From Anadara kagoshimensis (taxonomy: Eukaryota; Mollusca; Bivalvia; Arcoida; Arcidae): 64,000 nucleotides of DNA. Location of the stretch: the NCBI GenBank assembly GCA_021292105.1, contig CM037866.1, positions 6,594,163 to 6,658,162 of the forward strand, read 5' to 3'. Below are positions 11,383 to 21,334 of this stretch, piece by piece. The notes under the pieces are model-generated. The model worked only from the letters and a program-made list of their open reading frames with translations. It was not told where the DNA came from and did no database searches. Numbering within the stretch: the stretch's first letter is position 1; every line of letters begins with the position of its first letter. Both the position numbers and the translations under genes were made by a program.

Positions 11383-14300
11383 CAAAGGCTAAAAGGCCTA
11401 GATGAAATATTTCAAAATGTGCAACAGATCTAGTTTTCAGTTGTTCTATAAGCCTTAGTCCTTGGTGTTGTAAAGAAATTTAAACAGCCATATGGAACCT
11501 AAATTTGATTAAAAACTTTTTGCTATACGAGGCATTATCTTAAGCAGAAAATGAAATGTCAATTTGATTTTATGTTTTACAGTGCAGCTTCACTGTCCAA
11601 AGTGAAAGTTGAACAAATTGTTAAAAATAGCAAGAACCAAGCTGAAACTCAATAAGAAGATTAGGTTTCACAACAGGAGTGTTACATAACAAAACAGTGC
11701 AACTAGAAGGGTTGTATATAAATCCTTATTCATATTCACTAAAAATTTGTCTTTATAAACAATCAACATCTGATCATGAGTTATGCTAAACACAAAGATC
11801 TAAAATGGAACTTGCTGCTTCCAAAATCAACAAATTAATAATTAGTCAGATTCCTGGTACTGAAAATTAGTAAATTCCATTTGAATTTAAATGGACATGT
11901 TTGTCAATTATTTTTATTTAAAGTGAGCATTCTTTAAATGTAAAGTGTTTGATATATTTGGTTCCAGTTTTACGGTCATTCCTAAACTAATATTTTTCTT
12001 AATTGAAATCTGACAACTTTTGAAACAATTTTATGCGACTGCAAATAAAGTCTCAACAAGATTCGAATATAAATGTAAAAAAATACTAATCACAAATTAA
12101 ATGAAAAAAATTCAATTACATAAACAACAATTAACAAGGGTCGAAACTTTTCTGGTGCAGACAGACTGGTAGTAAATAATGCATAATAAATAATTTGATT
12201 AGTAAAGGTCATCTTTTTGTTTGGTGGGGTGGAATATCAGTCTTTCAATGTCCAATAAATTATATAATTATATAAGTTATATTACCAAGATTATTAATTT
12301 GGTATTTTTGGCTTAATTTTTTTTAAAATCTTTTACTTTATTAATAAGTATTTAAAATTCTAAATTAAAGAATGTAGCACCATGGAACGTCTCAGAGTAA
12401 TAAATAGAGTAATAGAGAGTTAAGAAAATTCAAGAGTTGTTCCCCTTTGACAACCAAATGTACTACCCAGTCTTGTTGGGTTTTCAAGATATTAATAGAT
12501 CGTGCTCAGAAACCATTCTTAATTAAATTCAATTCTAATTGTGTGATGTCACATTCTACACAATATAAAGTAGTAATTCTGTGTACACAAAATTGGTCCA
12601 AGTTTTAAAGATTGTGGAAAAATTTTGGGGCAATTGTAAGAAGAAATTGATTGTCATCAAGAAATCAGAAAAAATGTGTAAATAACAATATCTTATCTTT
12701 AAATTAAAAATTCAATCTCAAACTGTTCTTTATTCGGCATATAATTCAAAAGTTTCATGGATAAACTTTACTTTATTATGTCCCAATATAGGTTTAAAGA
12801 CGGGTGTCTTTTCACCCCTCAGACACTTGTCAAATAGCAATCTCAAATTTCCATACGGCGGAAGGATACAAAATTTGTAAAGCCAAACACAATTTGTGGA
12901 AATTGCCGACTTGGTGTTCCGAGTGATAAGCAGGTGAAGAAGATATATTACTGCTTAGAAAAAGGAAAGTTGACAATAGAAACATTGAAATCACGTTTGC
13001 CATAGATTGTGGATAAGTCTCAATACGGAGCAGTCGTATTTGTTTTTCAAGCTCACATGGACAAGTGGCATACACATAACTCTAAATTTTAAAATTATTT
13101 ATAAATAGAACGTCATGTGTGTATCTGTATGTAGAATTGAATGATTCGGCGACAATCTACTATCCAGATTTAACAAGGTTCTACATTAATACTGCTTCAT
13201 ACGTATAAATCAAAAACAAACATACTAATCCATTTCCTAATCACAATCCAAAATCAAAGTAAAAACTTTGGAACTGACAAGTTTTGTTAGACACGTGAAC
13301 TTCCACCGGGGAAGTGAGACCAGGGGCTCCGGAAAGGTAAGCACCTCCTGTTTAACTAGCTACACCCGCTACGTGTGTAATCAAAAAGTGTGAAAGGAAC
13401 ATGGAACTATGAGACGTTAAATATATCCAAGGCAATCCTGGACACAGAGACATCAAACCTATCAACAATACTGTGATGACGGCCATAAAACTTTTTGAGG
13501 GCCTTGAAGGCCTAATCTTGCAATATCCCTGAGTCAACAATTTATTGCAAGCCGTATTGGGAACAATCTCTTTACTAGCGTATTAATTGGGAAACAAATA
13601 CACAATAAGCAGAAATAAATCAAGCAATAATGCACAATTTGTATACATTAGAAAAATGTTTTACCAAACACAACAAATATTTTGTCTATCAAATTCTCTA
13701 ACATTTTGTTAATGATGGAGTATCTATTTTCAGTATATATTTCTTTGAAATAAGTGAGTTATTTATTTTAGGCGTTCTTTAAATTTGTATTTTATTTGGT
13801 GGACAAGAATTACAAATACTTACAAAGATTTCATAGAGGCCTATACACGTCTTATATTCAATGTGGGTTTGAAATAATAGATACGTCATATGTGACATGT
13901 TCTGCTTCATATAAATACATTACACATCAATTATGGCACTAACAAAAGGCTACATTTGAAGATGCACGACGCACGTGATGACCATATTTTCCATTGTCTA
14001 TACAGCATAATACCCGTTTCTCTCGCTTATACTGTTTTTGATTCGCAATTCATAAGCTCTGGTAGAGCTTGATACTACAACGAAAACTTCATACAACGAA
14101 GCAAGCTGCTTACAAATAAATTGTTGAATCAAAGATATTACAAGACGAAGCTAATCGAAGCCCTCAAAACGTTAATGGTCGTCATCACAATCTTGTTAAT
14201 AAGTGAGATTTCCATAATTACCGTAGATATATTTGACGCCCTATAAATCCACTTTTCCTGTCATTCTAAACTTTCTAAATTTTGATTTGATTTAGGCAGG

Positions 14301-17300
14301 TGTAACCAGCTAAGTAGACGATTCGCAGCATTCGGCCTCATCTCTTCAGTGGAATTTCACGTGTTTGCCTGTTTTACTTTGATTTGTACATGGATTGGTA
14401 TGTTTTAAGTCAAACATGTTTTTAGCATTATATGTCAATGGTTTTTATCGTGCCAAGCCTACCAAGAAAAGGGGCTTCGTCTATTTTAAGATCCTTTTTG
14501 ACAAAACTGTAATGCCGAGTGCTTGGCGAAAGAACGGTCACTAGCCACTTTTAAGTCTTGGGTCAGACCCGGCCATGGTTCAAACCCATTAAATCCCACT
14601 TACGGAGCGAGCACTCTACCAACTGAGCTACCGCAGTGGTTTGGAAGCTTGCAGATTACTCCATATTATTTAACTTACCAATAAAACTACCTGATACATT
14701 GATGAACACTTTAGAGTCTTGCAATTGTTATAATCTGTATCTAAAGATAGAGTTATGTCAGGATCTGCGAAATTAAATAATTAAATGAAAACATGTTCTT
14801 AATAATATCTTATGTAACAACATAATACAAATCTCTAAAGGATATTATACAGAAGGTAAAGTATATGTATAAAATAGGCAATAACCTAGAAACACATTTT
14901 ATAGTGCAAAGTAAGAGCTATGCATACTGCATTGATATTTCAACTACACATCATTCACTTCAAAAATATTAAATAACACCAACAATATTGCACGCGAATA
15001 ATTAATATTTTTCCCCGAAAAAATCGTTAATGACCTACATAACTGCACATATTTAATACGAAGCAAATAATAATCTGTAATTCATAAGTTATGCCTTATT
15101 TTATTTTGTTTTATGTTAAGACTTTCTATATAGTACTGTATTTTGCCGCTATCGTGTATGTTGGGCTATAAGCTCATTTATGATTTATGCCAGTTAATAT
15201 TATTATAATAAAATAAATGACATTTTAATAACTTGCCTATGACAGATAATTTCTTTTCTACAATAAGGTCTTGCTCCCCATGTTTTCCGATTGTGCATGT
15301 GTAGGTACCATTTGTCGCCTTCGTGACATTGAAAATAGTCATCTTAATTTGCAAAGGTTCTGTAATGATGACTTCAACTTGACTCTTGAATTCATCCTCA
15401 ATTATGATAGTTAGCGGTGCTATGGTCACAATCAGTTCACGCCCATGTTTTATGTATGCATAGTCTATCTTGGAATGTTTTGATATATCCCATCGCAGAA
15501 CAACATTTTCATGTAAACAAACAATTTCCCCTTGAACATTACCTGAAAACAAAACAAGTAATATTTAATTGTTTGAAAAGGCTTCAAAACATCAGAAAGA
15601 AATTTGTAACTAAGAAAATAATTGATATTCTTTCTTCTAACAAACCGCAGTACTACTGACGTAAAAGTAAAACTTACAAAATAATTAAATGGCTATACAA
15701 TAAAACTACAAGATGAATGGCAACTGCTATTATAAGGATGAAATCTTACTCTGTGTTACAAAATGGACCTGTTAAATGCTGAAACCCCCATAAAGTTTAA
15801 TATATGACCATAAACTAATGATATAATCTTTGTGATAAGCATTATATTAGTTTGAAATAGCAACTGAAACATTTAAAATGGGGGATCTTTCGATTTAATG
15901 ACGATATTAAATGATGGTTTTCTTCGGAGGTCATATCTAACGAGTGATTTTCTTCATGATTTTAAATAAGTTTCTTTGGATACTTACAGTGAAAATTACT
16001 CTCTCTCTCTCTCTATTTCTCTCTGTTAATTTTTTCGAATATAAAAACATGGTTTATGTTTTAATCTATATTCATGGTTTATGTTTTAACGTATATTCAT
16101 GTTTGTAAATACGCTAAATCTGATTGTGATATGAATGGTTTTGTTTTAACTTGATTAAATAACCGTTCTAAATAACAAAATACTCGTCATATAAGAAGAT
16201 GCAAGCTTCAAAATGGAAAATCCTTGAAGCAAATTCCTTGAAAATGGATAAAGGAGTTTCTGTCGTTTTAAGAGTGCTGACTAACATTGGCAGATCTATA
16301 TATATAGATCTATATGGATCTAAGCAATTGATATATAATTTTGTTTTATATATCCTCATCAGAAGTGATTGGACCAAAATTATGGGACTAAAATTAATCA
16401 AGGGTTTAAAAAATTCCAAATAACCAAATTATATTTAACCAAATTTAGTTAAGGAAATACTTTGCTTTAGCGTGTATACCATGGTCTTTTTGAGGATTCT
16501 AAGATTTTAACCACTAACAATTTAGACAATAGCATATTTCTTAAAAAGGAATGGAACAATTCTTAGGATAGATCCTTTGAATGTGCAATGATAAGGGCGA
16601 CAACTTTTCGAAGTTTTTGCATGATACCGTACTTCTGAGGAAAGACTCAAAGCATCATACAATTTTGCTAAAACATTTAGAGTAATGGAGTCTATTGCGA
16701 CCTAGCTATCTAAATTGAAAAGTCGGGATCATACCTAATTTAGGGGTCAAACATGACAAAAATTGATTTTTAATCCCACATTTCTGTTTAAATCTCTCCT
16801 GTTCAATAACCGTTCATTTTACGTGACATTCGTCAATGGGGCGAAAAAAGTCAATTGTTGACTCAGGGATATTGCAAGCATAGGCCCTTAAAAAGTGTTA
16901 TGCCCGTCATCACAGTATTGTTAATAAGTTTGATGTCTCTGTTTCCAGGATTGCCCTTGATAGTTCTCATAGTTCCATGTTTCTTCCACACAATTTTGAT
17001 TACACATGTGACAGGTGTAACTAGCTAAACAGGAGGTGCTTATACTTCCGGAGCAAACGGCCTCACTTCCCTCATGCCAGTTGACGTGGCTACCCAGTTC
17101 CAAAGTTTTTACTTTGGTAATGGATTGTGATTGGTACATGGATAAGTATGTTTTGTGGCTCAGAAGTTATCTTTCGATTTTTATGTTTTCCATATTATCC
17201 GATGTAAGTGTATCCACCATTTGTGATGAAATTAATTTGCTTTTACTCTGTTTCAAAGTCCGGCATATGTTAAATGGTCTTTAATTGATGAGTGCAAAGA

Positions 17301-17540
17301 ATTGCCATTTGCTTTAGTAAAGTTGCCGAGAGCAGTTGGCGCAATTGATGGCACCTCAACTGAAATTCATAGACCTTAAGTAGAGGTTATGTAGGCTATG
17401 TATTATTCTGGATACAGACATTTTCAACCTGTCAGTTTCAAAGATTTTACTTCTGAATTGTGCTTTGGACATGATTTAATATGTTTGTTTTTGATTTGGT
17501 AGGCGAAGTCATTTTATAAACAGTGATATCGTAATATGTA

Positions 17541-17577
<37 letters not shown>

Positions 17578-20500
17578 TATATTTATTTATTTTCACTGAG
17601 TTTTACAACTTATGACTGCATATACAATATAATACAATATACAATATTTGGCAATGTTATGTAAAGAGCACATTAAATTGAAATGTTTACAAACAATTAA
17701 TTATTCAATTATATACAAAATGGTAGTCATAATAACTTAATTTTATTTACAATTTTTGCCTAAACTTTACCAGTAGACTTATGGTACATCGCTGTCTGAC
17801 TGCTGAGTAAAATCTGTAACAATGTCACAGACTGACCCACCTTTGAACGACAAACAAGGAAACAAAACAGAGGTGCACCCAAAATGTGGCAGTGCTAGTC
17901 ATTTAGAGTTGGGACGATAACTAGGTGTTTGCCAAGGCACGATAATAGGAATTGTATACTCATTAAGACAACAACTATGTACCACTGACTACTTCTGATT
18001 ATATGTGATATATATTAAATTACAATAAGCTTTATACCGCTGTAAATAGATGAGCTGAATATTGTTAACAATGTATTTGGACCCTGCCCACATCTGGGCG
18101 ACAAGTAAAGCGGCAATACAAGTGGTTGGGACCTATCCCTACCAAAAAGATGTCGCACTGCCTATCACTTACAGATGGACAGTTTATATTCCGATTGCAC
18201 AATTAAGAACCGCTATTCGTGACTTGCGCACATCTGAATAAGAAGCAAAACAGCAATACATGTGGTTGGGACATGTCCCTACCAACAAGATGTCGCACTG
18301 CCTATCATTCACAAATTTGCAGTATATATACTAATTGAATAATAACAAAATGTGCAGCTGTATCAGCTATATGTATAAGTATACTTAATTACTTTTTACT
18401 ATTAAATAAGAAGATTGAATATGCAATAGACATAGTTTGCTGACTAGTAGATACAGCAGGCGCACAGGTGACTGGGCTCCCCCTACCTAAAAGGCACACA
18501 CTATATCCACTACTCCACTACTATGCCTAAGCACATGTACAAATTATTCTACCAAATAAACAAAAAATACAAGGACATTTAGTTAAATAAATATACATAC
18601 ATAAAACAATAACACTGTAATAATATCTAGAGAACAGACATATTCTTTCTGATTTAAAGTGCCCAAATACATCACTTCATATTTAAGATTTTACAATCGT
18701 TTACTTTTGATGTAACTATATCAATTATTGGCGGACGTCTTAGATAATGGCGACAATTTTAAAAGATAGATGATTTATAGTGCATTTATATGACATTTAT
18801 ATGTCATACTGGTCAAGTTTCTTATTTTCTCAAAATAAAGTAAAATGTGATTTCATATTATTAATATATATGAAAGATGTTATTCTACCAACAAATGGCA
18901 GCCATTTTTATCTTTTGTGTGGCCATCGTTAAATTTGTATTCAGTGACTATTAAACTACTATCATACAAAATCTCACGCTTGTATCACAATTTGAAAAAT
19001 TGGCCTGAAAAAAAGTTTTATCTACTGCACTACCTGCTCTAATCGACTAACATGGAAGTGTTTAACCAAGTTGATTTAAAAATAGACATTGAAATTTGAA
19101 AATTTTCCGATCGATATTCAGTAAAATTATTGATTCGCTTTAAGATTTCTCTTCAAAAAATGACATCGAAAAATTGTACTATCAAAACTGAACATATTAT
19201 GTCCATAATTGGAGCATGATGGATATGGTTGGGGTTCTGCATCACCATGCTAAATAATGGGGGCGCCGTAAACTGACGCGGAGCTATGTAAACCTATGGG
19301 GGATCACCCGACCGTAAAGTTGTCCAGTTTTAACATGCCTGTATATCGATGGGGAATTTTCGGTAACTATTTCGAGTATAAGCATACCTATGTATCGATT
19401 TATTTTTAGATACCACTTTATTGAGGATTTTAATTTATTCTTCATTTGAAGATTACCTTTGCGAATTTAAATATGTATATACATTGCTTGACATCATATA
19501 TTTTACTGATTTTTACGAGATTTTTAGTTTTAGTTTTATTTATATGTAGGGACTTTTTAAGGAAATATCAGTGTGGTTTAATAATATTCTTAAATAGACT
19601 TGTTAAGGATGGGGAGGAGGAGGAGGAAACGTTATACTGTCATTTTAATTTCTTCATCCATTCACTCTGATCATTTCGGGTATGACTGAATCAAAAAAAC
19701 GCATTTAATGAAAGACCTGCTACATAGAAATATGATTAAACCCAGGCTTGAGAGTTTCATCTGGCTCTAAGAAAGATGGCACCCATTGTATGACGTCACT
19801 ATGTCTTCTTCGTGGAATTCATACAAGGTTACCAATAGATTTAGATGAAGACATTTTTATCATTCCAAATCAGAACAATTTGATTGTAATAGATGATTTG
19901 ATGTTCAGTTTAGTCAAAGGTACCAGATTTAATTATTTGTTTACAAAAGGGAGTCATCATCGAAATTTGTCTGTTTTAGCCATACCACAGAATTTATACT
20001 TCAGTAAAGACTTCACTCAGATAAAGAACTGTCATTATTCAGTTCTGTTTAAAAACCCGATTGATAAACAACAGATCATGAAGCTAGCCAGGCAAATGTA
20101 TTCCGGGAAAAGCCAAATATTCATTCTAATACTCTAGCTGGTATAAAAGAGAGTGAATTTAAAACTAATTATCAGTTACAAGAAATAAATCAAAGAGATA
20201 ACACATTGACTCTTACTTTTAAAACAGAATCAAATACTGGATAGAGCATTTCCCCCAGTCTCAAGAAATCGAGCAAATCACAGAACCATATGTCAGACAC
20301 ATCTTCCTTGTCTGTATGGCAATTCGGAAATATAGACATATATTAGAAGAATATTGGCAAGATGCTGATAATGATAATATAAGAACTACTTCAGAATTTA
20401 TGGACTCTGGTAAACAAAAAACTTGATGTTCAGGACTAAAACTCTGTATATTTAAAATGTAGTGTACATGCATTATATGGATGTTCTCCTACCTATATAG

Positions 20501-21137
20501 TCCGACTAATCAGACACTTAAGCCCCATTTTAGTTTTTGACTTGTTGGAGGTTTGTGGTCTGACAGCTTTCATTATCGAATTCTTAAAATTTCTGGCGAA
20601 AAATGCAGCAACATAAAGACGCGTCGACAACTTCCAGTATTTCCTTATCTTGCTCTTGCTGACAAAATGGTACACTTCCTAATACATTTTTCTACCGATT
20701 CATGCTTAACTTCTAATTAAAATCCATCGATATCAGTAGAAATACAATGTTTCCTGATGTCTCTTTAGCTCTCTGTCAATTTCGCAACGTGAAGACATTA
20801 CTAATCTGCATAGGCCAATCAGATCGCGTGTTGCATTTGGATGGCGAAATTCGCAGTTCTATCTTTAGAAAGCACATGGCGATGTTTATTTTCATGAGTA
20901 ATTCACGTTATTAATAGTGTGTGTGTGTTCCATCAACCGTCATTTGGTATAAATGCTCAATAAATAAATATAATATATGAGTATTATAATACATTTAATA
21001 ATATATCAATGAACGCACCATAACCAATGATTATCCAGAAAATTTTTACCCATTGTTCTTCTAACGACTGTAATGTCACTACCGGGTATTTTATCTAGTT
21101 TATCAGTACACATTTAACACAAAAATAGAATTTGTGT

Positions 21138-21170
<33 letters not shown>

Positions 21171-21334
21171 GTTGTTGTATACAACTCAGTCGTGTATTTG
21201 GAATAAAAAAAATAAATATATAAAAATATATAAGTAATATAATAATATTGAAATGATATACTAATATACGTACCAGAATCTATGCCCAATAACAACATAT
21301 GGAGTCCAATGATCAGACAGAAACTTTTATCCAT
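7683..21334 (-). CDS. Gene 1: single Ig-domain type I membrane protein (four exons)
   Basis: Exons are 21334-21274 (signal peptide), 15542-15237 (Ig domain), 8292-8131 (juxtamembrane and transmembrane) and 7747-7683 (cytoplasmic tail). Their lengths, 61+306+162+65 nt, sum to 198 codons including the stop, giving 197 residues. All three introns are phase 1, the usual arrangement for shuffled extracellular modules, and each junction codon is completed correctly (GGT, GAA, GCT). Intron 2 begins with GC, the others with GT. The product should be inserted at the plasma membrane with one glycosylated Ig domain outside and about 35 residues inside. No close named family was recognised; recognition, adhesion or immune roles are all possible. 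A further Ig exon hidden in intron 2 was looked for and not found. Introns are filled with transposon relics. Confidence 0.75.
8131..8292 (-). CDS. Gene 1 exon 3: stalk and transmembrane helix
   Basis: The exon encodes 54 residues: a short polar stalk (TTPSNDLDKQN), a transmembrane helix of about 27 hydrophobic residues (IGFIVGLFVMTFTILILLAI and onward), then a basic stop-transfer cluster YKRKR. This gives type I topology. The donor is CAG|GTATTA, phase 1. Two AGs lie 8 nt apart at the acceptor: the first (after TCTTTTTTCAG) would make the border phase 2, while the second (AAATACAG) gives the phase 1 needed to join the Ig exon, so I start the exon at 8292. Confidence 0.72.
8369..8422 (+). repeat. 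Orphan SINE 3' tail
   Basis: CGATATAAGTGAAATATTCT followed by TGAATTGGACGTAAAAC and ACTCAACTC matches the SINE tail; no head is present. It lies in intron 2 of gene 1, just upstream of the transmembrane exon. Confidence 0.6.
9016..9192 (-). repeat. 5'-truncated retroelement 3' end
   Basis: This is the minus-strand 3' terminus and UTR of the recurrent retroelement, truncated at the point where the UTR reads TGATTACACACGTGGCGGGT. It lies in intron 2 of gene 1. Confidence 0.7.
9352..9655 (-). repeat. 5'-truncated retroelement 3' end
   Basis: A minus-strand copy extending from the family terminus through the UTR into the codons for KALKK; diverged and truncated. Confidence 0.7.
9968..10368 (-). 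repeat. Old retroelement copy
   Basis: A strongly diverged minus-strand copy running from the terminus (near 9970) back to the region corresponding to PxYGVFVSQLIRYGRAC. The first twenty or so codons of the plus-strand frame beginning at 10318 are antisense to this copy and are therefore not genuine coding sequence. Confidence 0.6.
10369..10575 (+). other. Unrecognised open frame with paired cysteines
   Basis: A plus-strand frame outside the antisense retroelement shows LCKTCQKW, then RNCVECITEYHRLGC, a spacing that could suit a small zinc-binding fold, and ends at TAA. No splice sites frame it convincingly and there is no start outside the repeat. It may be a fragment of a transposon-encoded protein or an isolated chance frame. 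I do not assign a function. Confidence 0.25.
10576..13207. other. Intron 2 interior of gene 1, no exon seen
   Basis: AT-rich sequence with a (CA)n microsatellite at about 11346-11381. A diverged pair of related segments lies near 10676-10800 and 12488-12612; both contain TCGTGCTCAGAAAC and CTGTACACAAAA/CTGTGTACACAAAA followed by GTCCAAGTTT. Near 12845-13000 a plus frame containing CGNCRLG and ending at TAG was noted but cannot be tied to a gene. No Ig or transmembrane exon was found on the minus strand. Confidence 0.4.
13208..13607 (-). repeat. 5'-truncated retroelement copy
   Basis: A minus-strand copy from the family terminus through the UTR and back to codons for VSQLIRYG-type sequence. 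The KALKKFYG codons and GTGTAGCTAGTTAAACAGG are recognisable. Confidence 0.75.
13897..14410 (+). repeat. Diverged retroelement copy
   Basis: This old plus-strand copy starts at TGTTCTGCTTCATATAAATA (equivalent to SASYLD) and passes through ACGTGATGACC (RDD) to the family end near ATGGATTGGTATGTTTTAAG. The UTR is partly deleted. Confidence 0.6.
14431..14640 (-). repeat. tRNA-derived SINE, head and body
   Basis: On the minus strand the sequence opens with CCACTGCGGTAGCTCAGTTG, then the A and B box region, then CCCAAGACTTAAAAGTGG and CTTTCGCCAAGCACTCGGCA. The 3' tail is missing. It lies in intron 2 of gene 1, antisense to the genome plus strand and sense to the gene. Confidence 0.8.
15237..15542 (-). 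CDS. Gene 1 exon 2: Ig-like domain
   Basis: The exon encodes 102 residues of a V/I-set-like Ig domain. The acceptor is TTTTGTTTTCAG and the donor is AG|GCAAGT, a GC-type donor with otherwise perfect consensus; both borders are phase 1. The F strand is clear (NVTKATNGTYTCTIG), with two sequons (NVT, NGT). The B-strand position, normally Cys in VxLxC, reads VVLRW, so Trp replaces the canonical Cys. A Cys lies instead in the preceding strand (GEIVCLHEN), and could pair with the F-strand Cys in a non-standard disulfide; that pairing is inference. The usual C-strand Trp is also missing (IDYAYIKHG). This is the only Ig domain found for the gene. Confidence 0.78.
16000..16025. repeat. (CT)n microsatellite
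   Basis: A run of CTCTCTCTCTCTCTATTTCTCTCTG in intron 1 of gene 1. Confidence 0.8.
16310..16490 (-). repeat. Inverted interspersed repeat fragment
   Basis: The reverse complement contains TTTGGTTAAATATAATTTGG, a GTCCAATCACTTCTGATGAG-type block and a CTTTGCTTTAG-like start. These blocks resemble those at 2515-2620 and 5485-5620. It abuts the palindrome AGATCTATATATATAGATCT at about 16291-16310. Confidence 0.4.
16851..17155 (+). repeat. Diverged retroelement 3' copy
   Basis: Begins at TTGTTGACTCAGGGATATTG, retains the end of the coding tail and the UTR (AGCTAAACAGGAGGTGCTTA), and ends near GGATAAGTATGTTTTG. Several indels. Confidence 0.7.
17255..17427 (+). pseudogene. PIF/Harbinger-type transposase relic
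   Basis: The frame reads WSLIDECKELPFALVKLPRA, directly followed by VGAIDGTSTEIHRP, a stop, and after a second stop YYSGYRHFQ. GAIDGT is the motif carrying the first catalytic Asp of DDE_Tnp_4-type (PIF/Harbinger) nucleases, and YYSGxRHxH follows at the expected distance in a subset of animal members. Two in-frame stops, and truncation by the retroelement end that begins at about 17428, show it is inactive. The family call rests on these two motifs. Confidence 0.5.
17428..17497 (+). repeat. Very short retroelement 3' terminus
   Basis: Only the last 70 bp or so of the retroelement family are present (CCTGTCAGTTTCAAAG through ATGTTTGTTTTTGATT), joined directly to the transposase relic. Severe 5' truncation like this is typical of target-primed reverse transcription. 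Confidence 0.65.
17544..17576. repeat. (AT)n microsatellite
   Basis: An uninterrupted TA/AT dinucleotide run in intron 1 of gene 1. Confidence 0.85.
17780..18540 (+). repeat. Diverged tandem repeats of about 150 bp
   Basis: Two adjacent segments (about 18050-18205 and 18206-18370) share GTGGTTGGGAC, TCCCTACCAA, AAGATGTCGCACTGCCTATC and GCAGTnTATAT in the same order. Weaker relatives occur at about 17795-17940 and 18410-18535. A 58-codon frame starts within the first segment at 18069 and stops in the second. Without splice sites or a known domain I leave this as repeat. Confidence 0.55.
19750..20137 (+). pseudogene. Relic of a Polinton/adintovirus-like packaging ATPase
   Basis: The frame contains NLIVIDDLM (Walker B-like), then FTKGSHHRNLSVLAIPQNLY, where a sensor-like Q/N follows the strand, then YSVLFKNPIDKQQIMKLARQ. 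That order is characteristic, from memory, of FtsK/HerA-type packaging ATPases carried by Polinton/Maverick transposons and related viruses in animal genomes. The P-loop is ruined: near the start only VSSGSKKD is seen where GxxGxGK(S/T) is expected. The C-terminus is frameshifted after QMYSGKS. Only this one gene of such an element was recognised; no capsid, protease or polymerase B was seen. It lies in intron 1 of gene 1, antisense to it. It is an endogenous, non-functional fragment. Confidence 0.5.
20220..20424 (+). other. Unrecognised open frame downstream of the ATPase relic
   Basis: A frame reading through IEHFPQSQEIEQITEPYVRH and YRHILEEYWQDADNDN ends at TGA. It shows no recognisable motif and no clear start. 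Its position 80 bp after the ATPase relic suggests it could be part of the same old element, but nothing else supports this. Confidence 0.2.
21021..21130 (-). pseudogene. Decayed duplicate of gene 1 first exon and 5' flank
   Basis: On the minus strand, ATGGGTAAAAATTTTCTGG and AATCATTGG align with the gene 1 start ATGGATAAAAGTTTCTGTC and ATCATTGG. The upstream flanks also align (GTTTATCAGTACACA and GACTGTAAnGTCA). A one-base insertion shifts the frame, the reading ends at a stop after 15 codons, and no donor equivalent to GTACGT is present. Confidence 0.65.
21139..21170. repeat. (GT)n microsatellite
   Basis: A GTGTGT run between the decayed and intact copies of the gene 1 first exon. Confidence 0.9.
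21274..21334 (-). CDS. Gene 1 exon 1: signal peptide
   Basis: ATG at 21334 opens MDKSFCLIIGLHMLLLGIDS, a classic short signal peptide (Lys at position 3, hydrophobic core, small residues near the end). It is followed by one base and the donor GTACGT, phase 1. It joins in frame to the Ig exon, the junction codon being GGT (Gly). A longer in-frame ATG lies 7 codons upstream, but the Lys-rich start directly before the core is the better signal peptide. The same first-exon design occurs at 4306 and on the plus strand at 44147. Confidence 0.75.

Noticed and set aside
12830-13075. 81-codon minus-strand frame considered as an extra exon of gene 1
   Set aside because: No Ig, signal or membrane signature and no phase-1 splice sites; the hydrophobic run is short and poly-Ser/Leu.
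14581-14640. Possible functional tRNA on the minus strand
   Set aside because: It is the head of a SINE with the usual body attached, and the anticodon arm does not fold properly.
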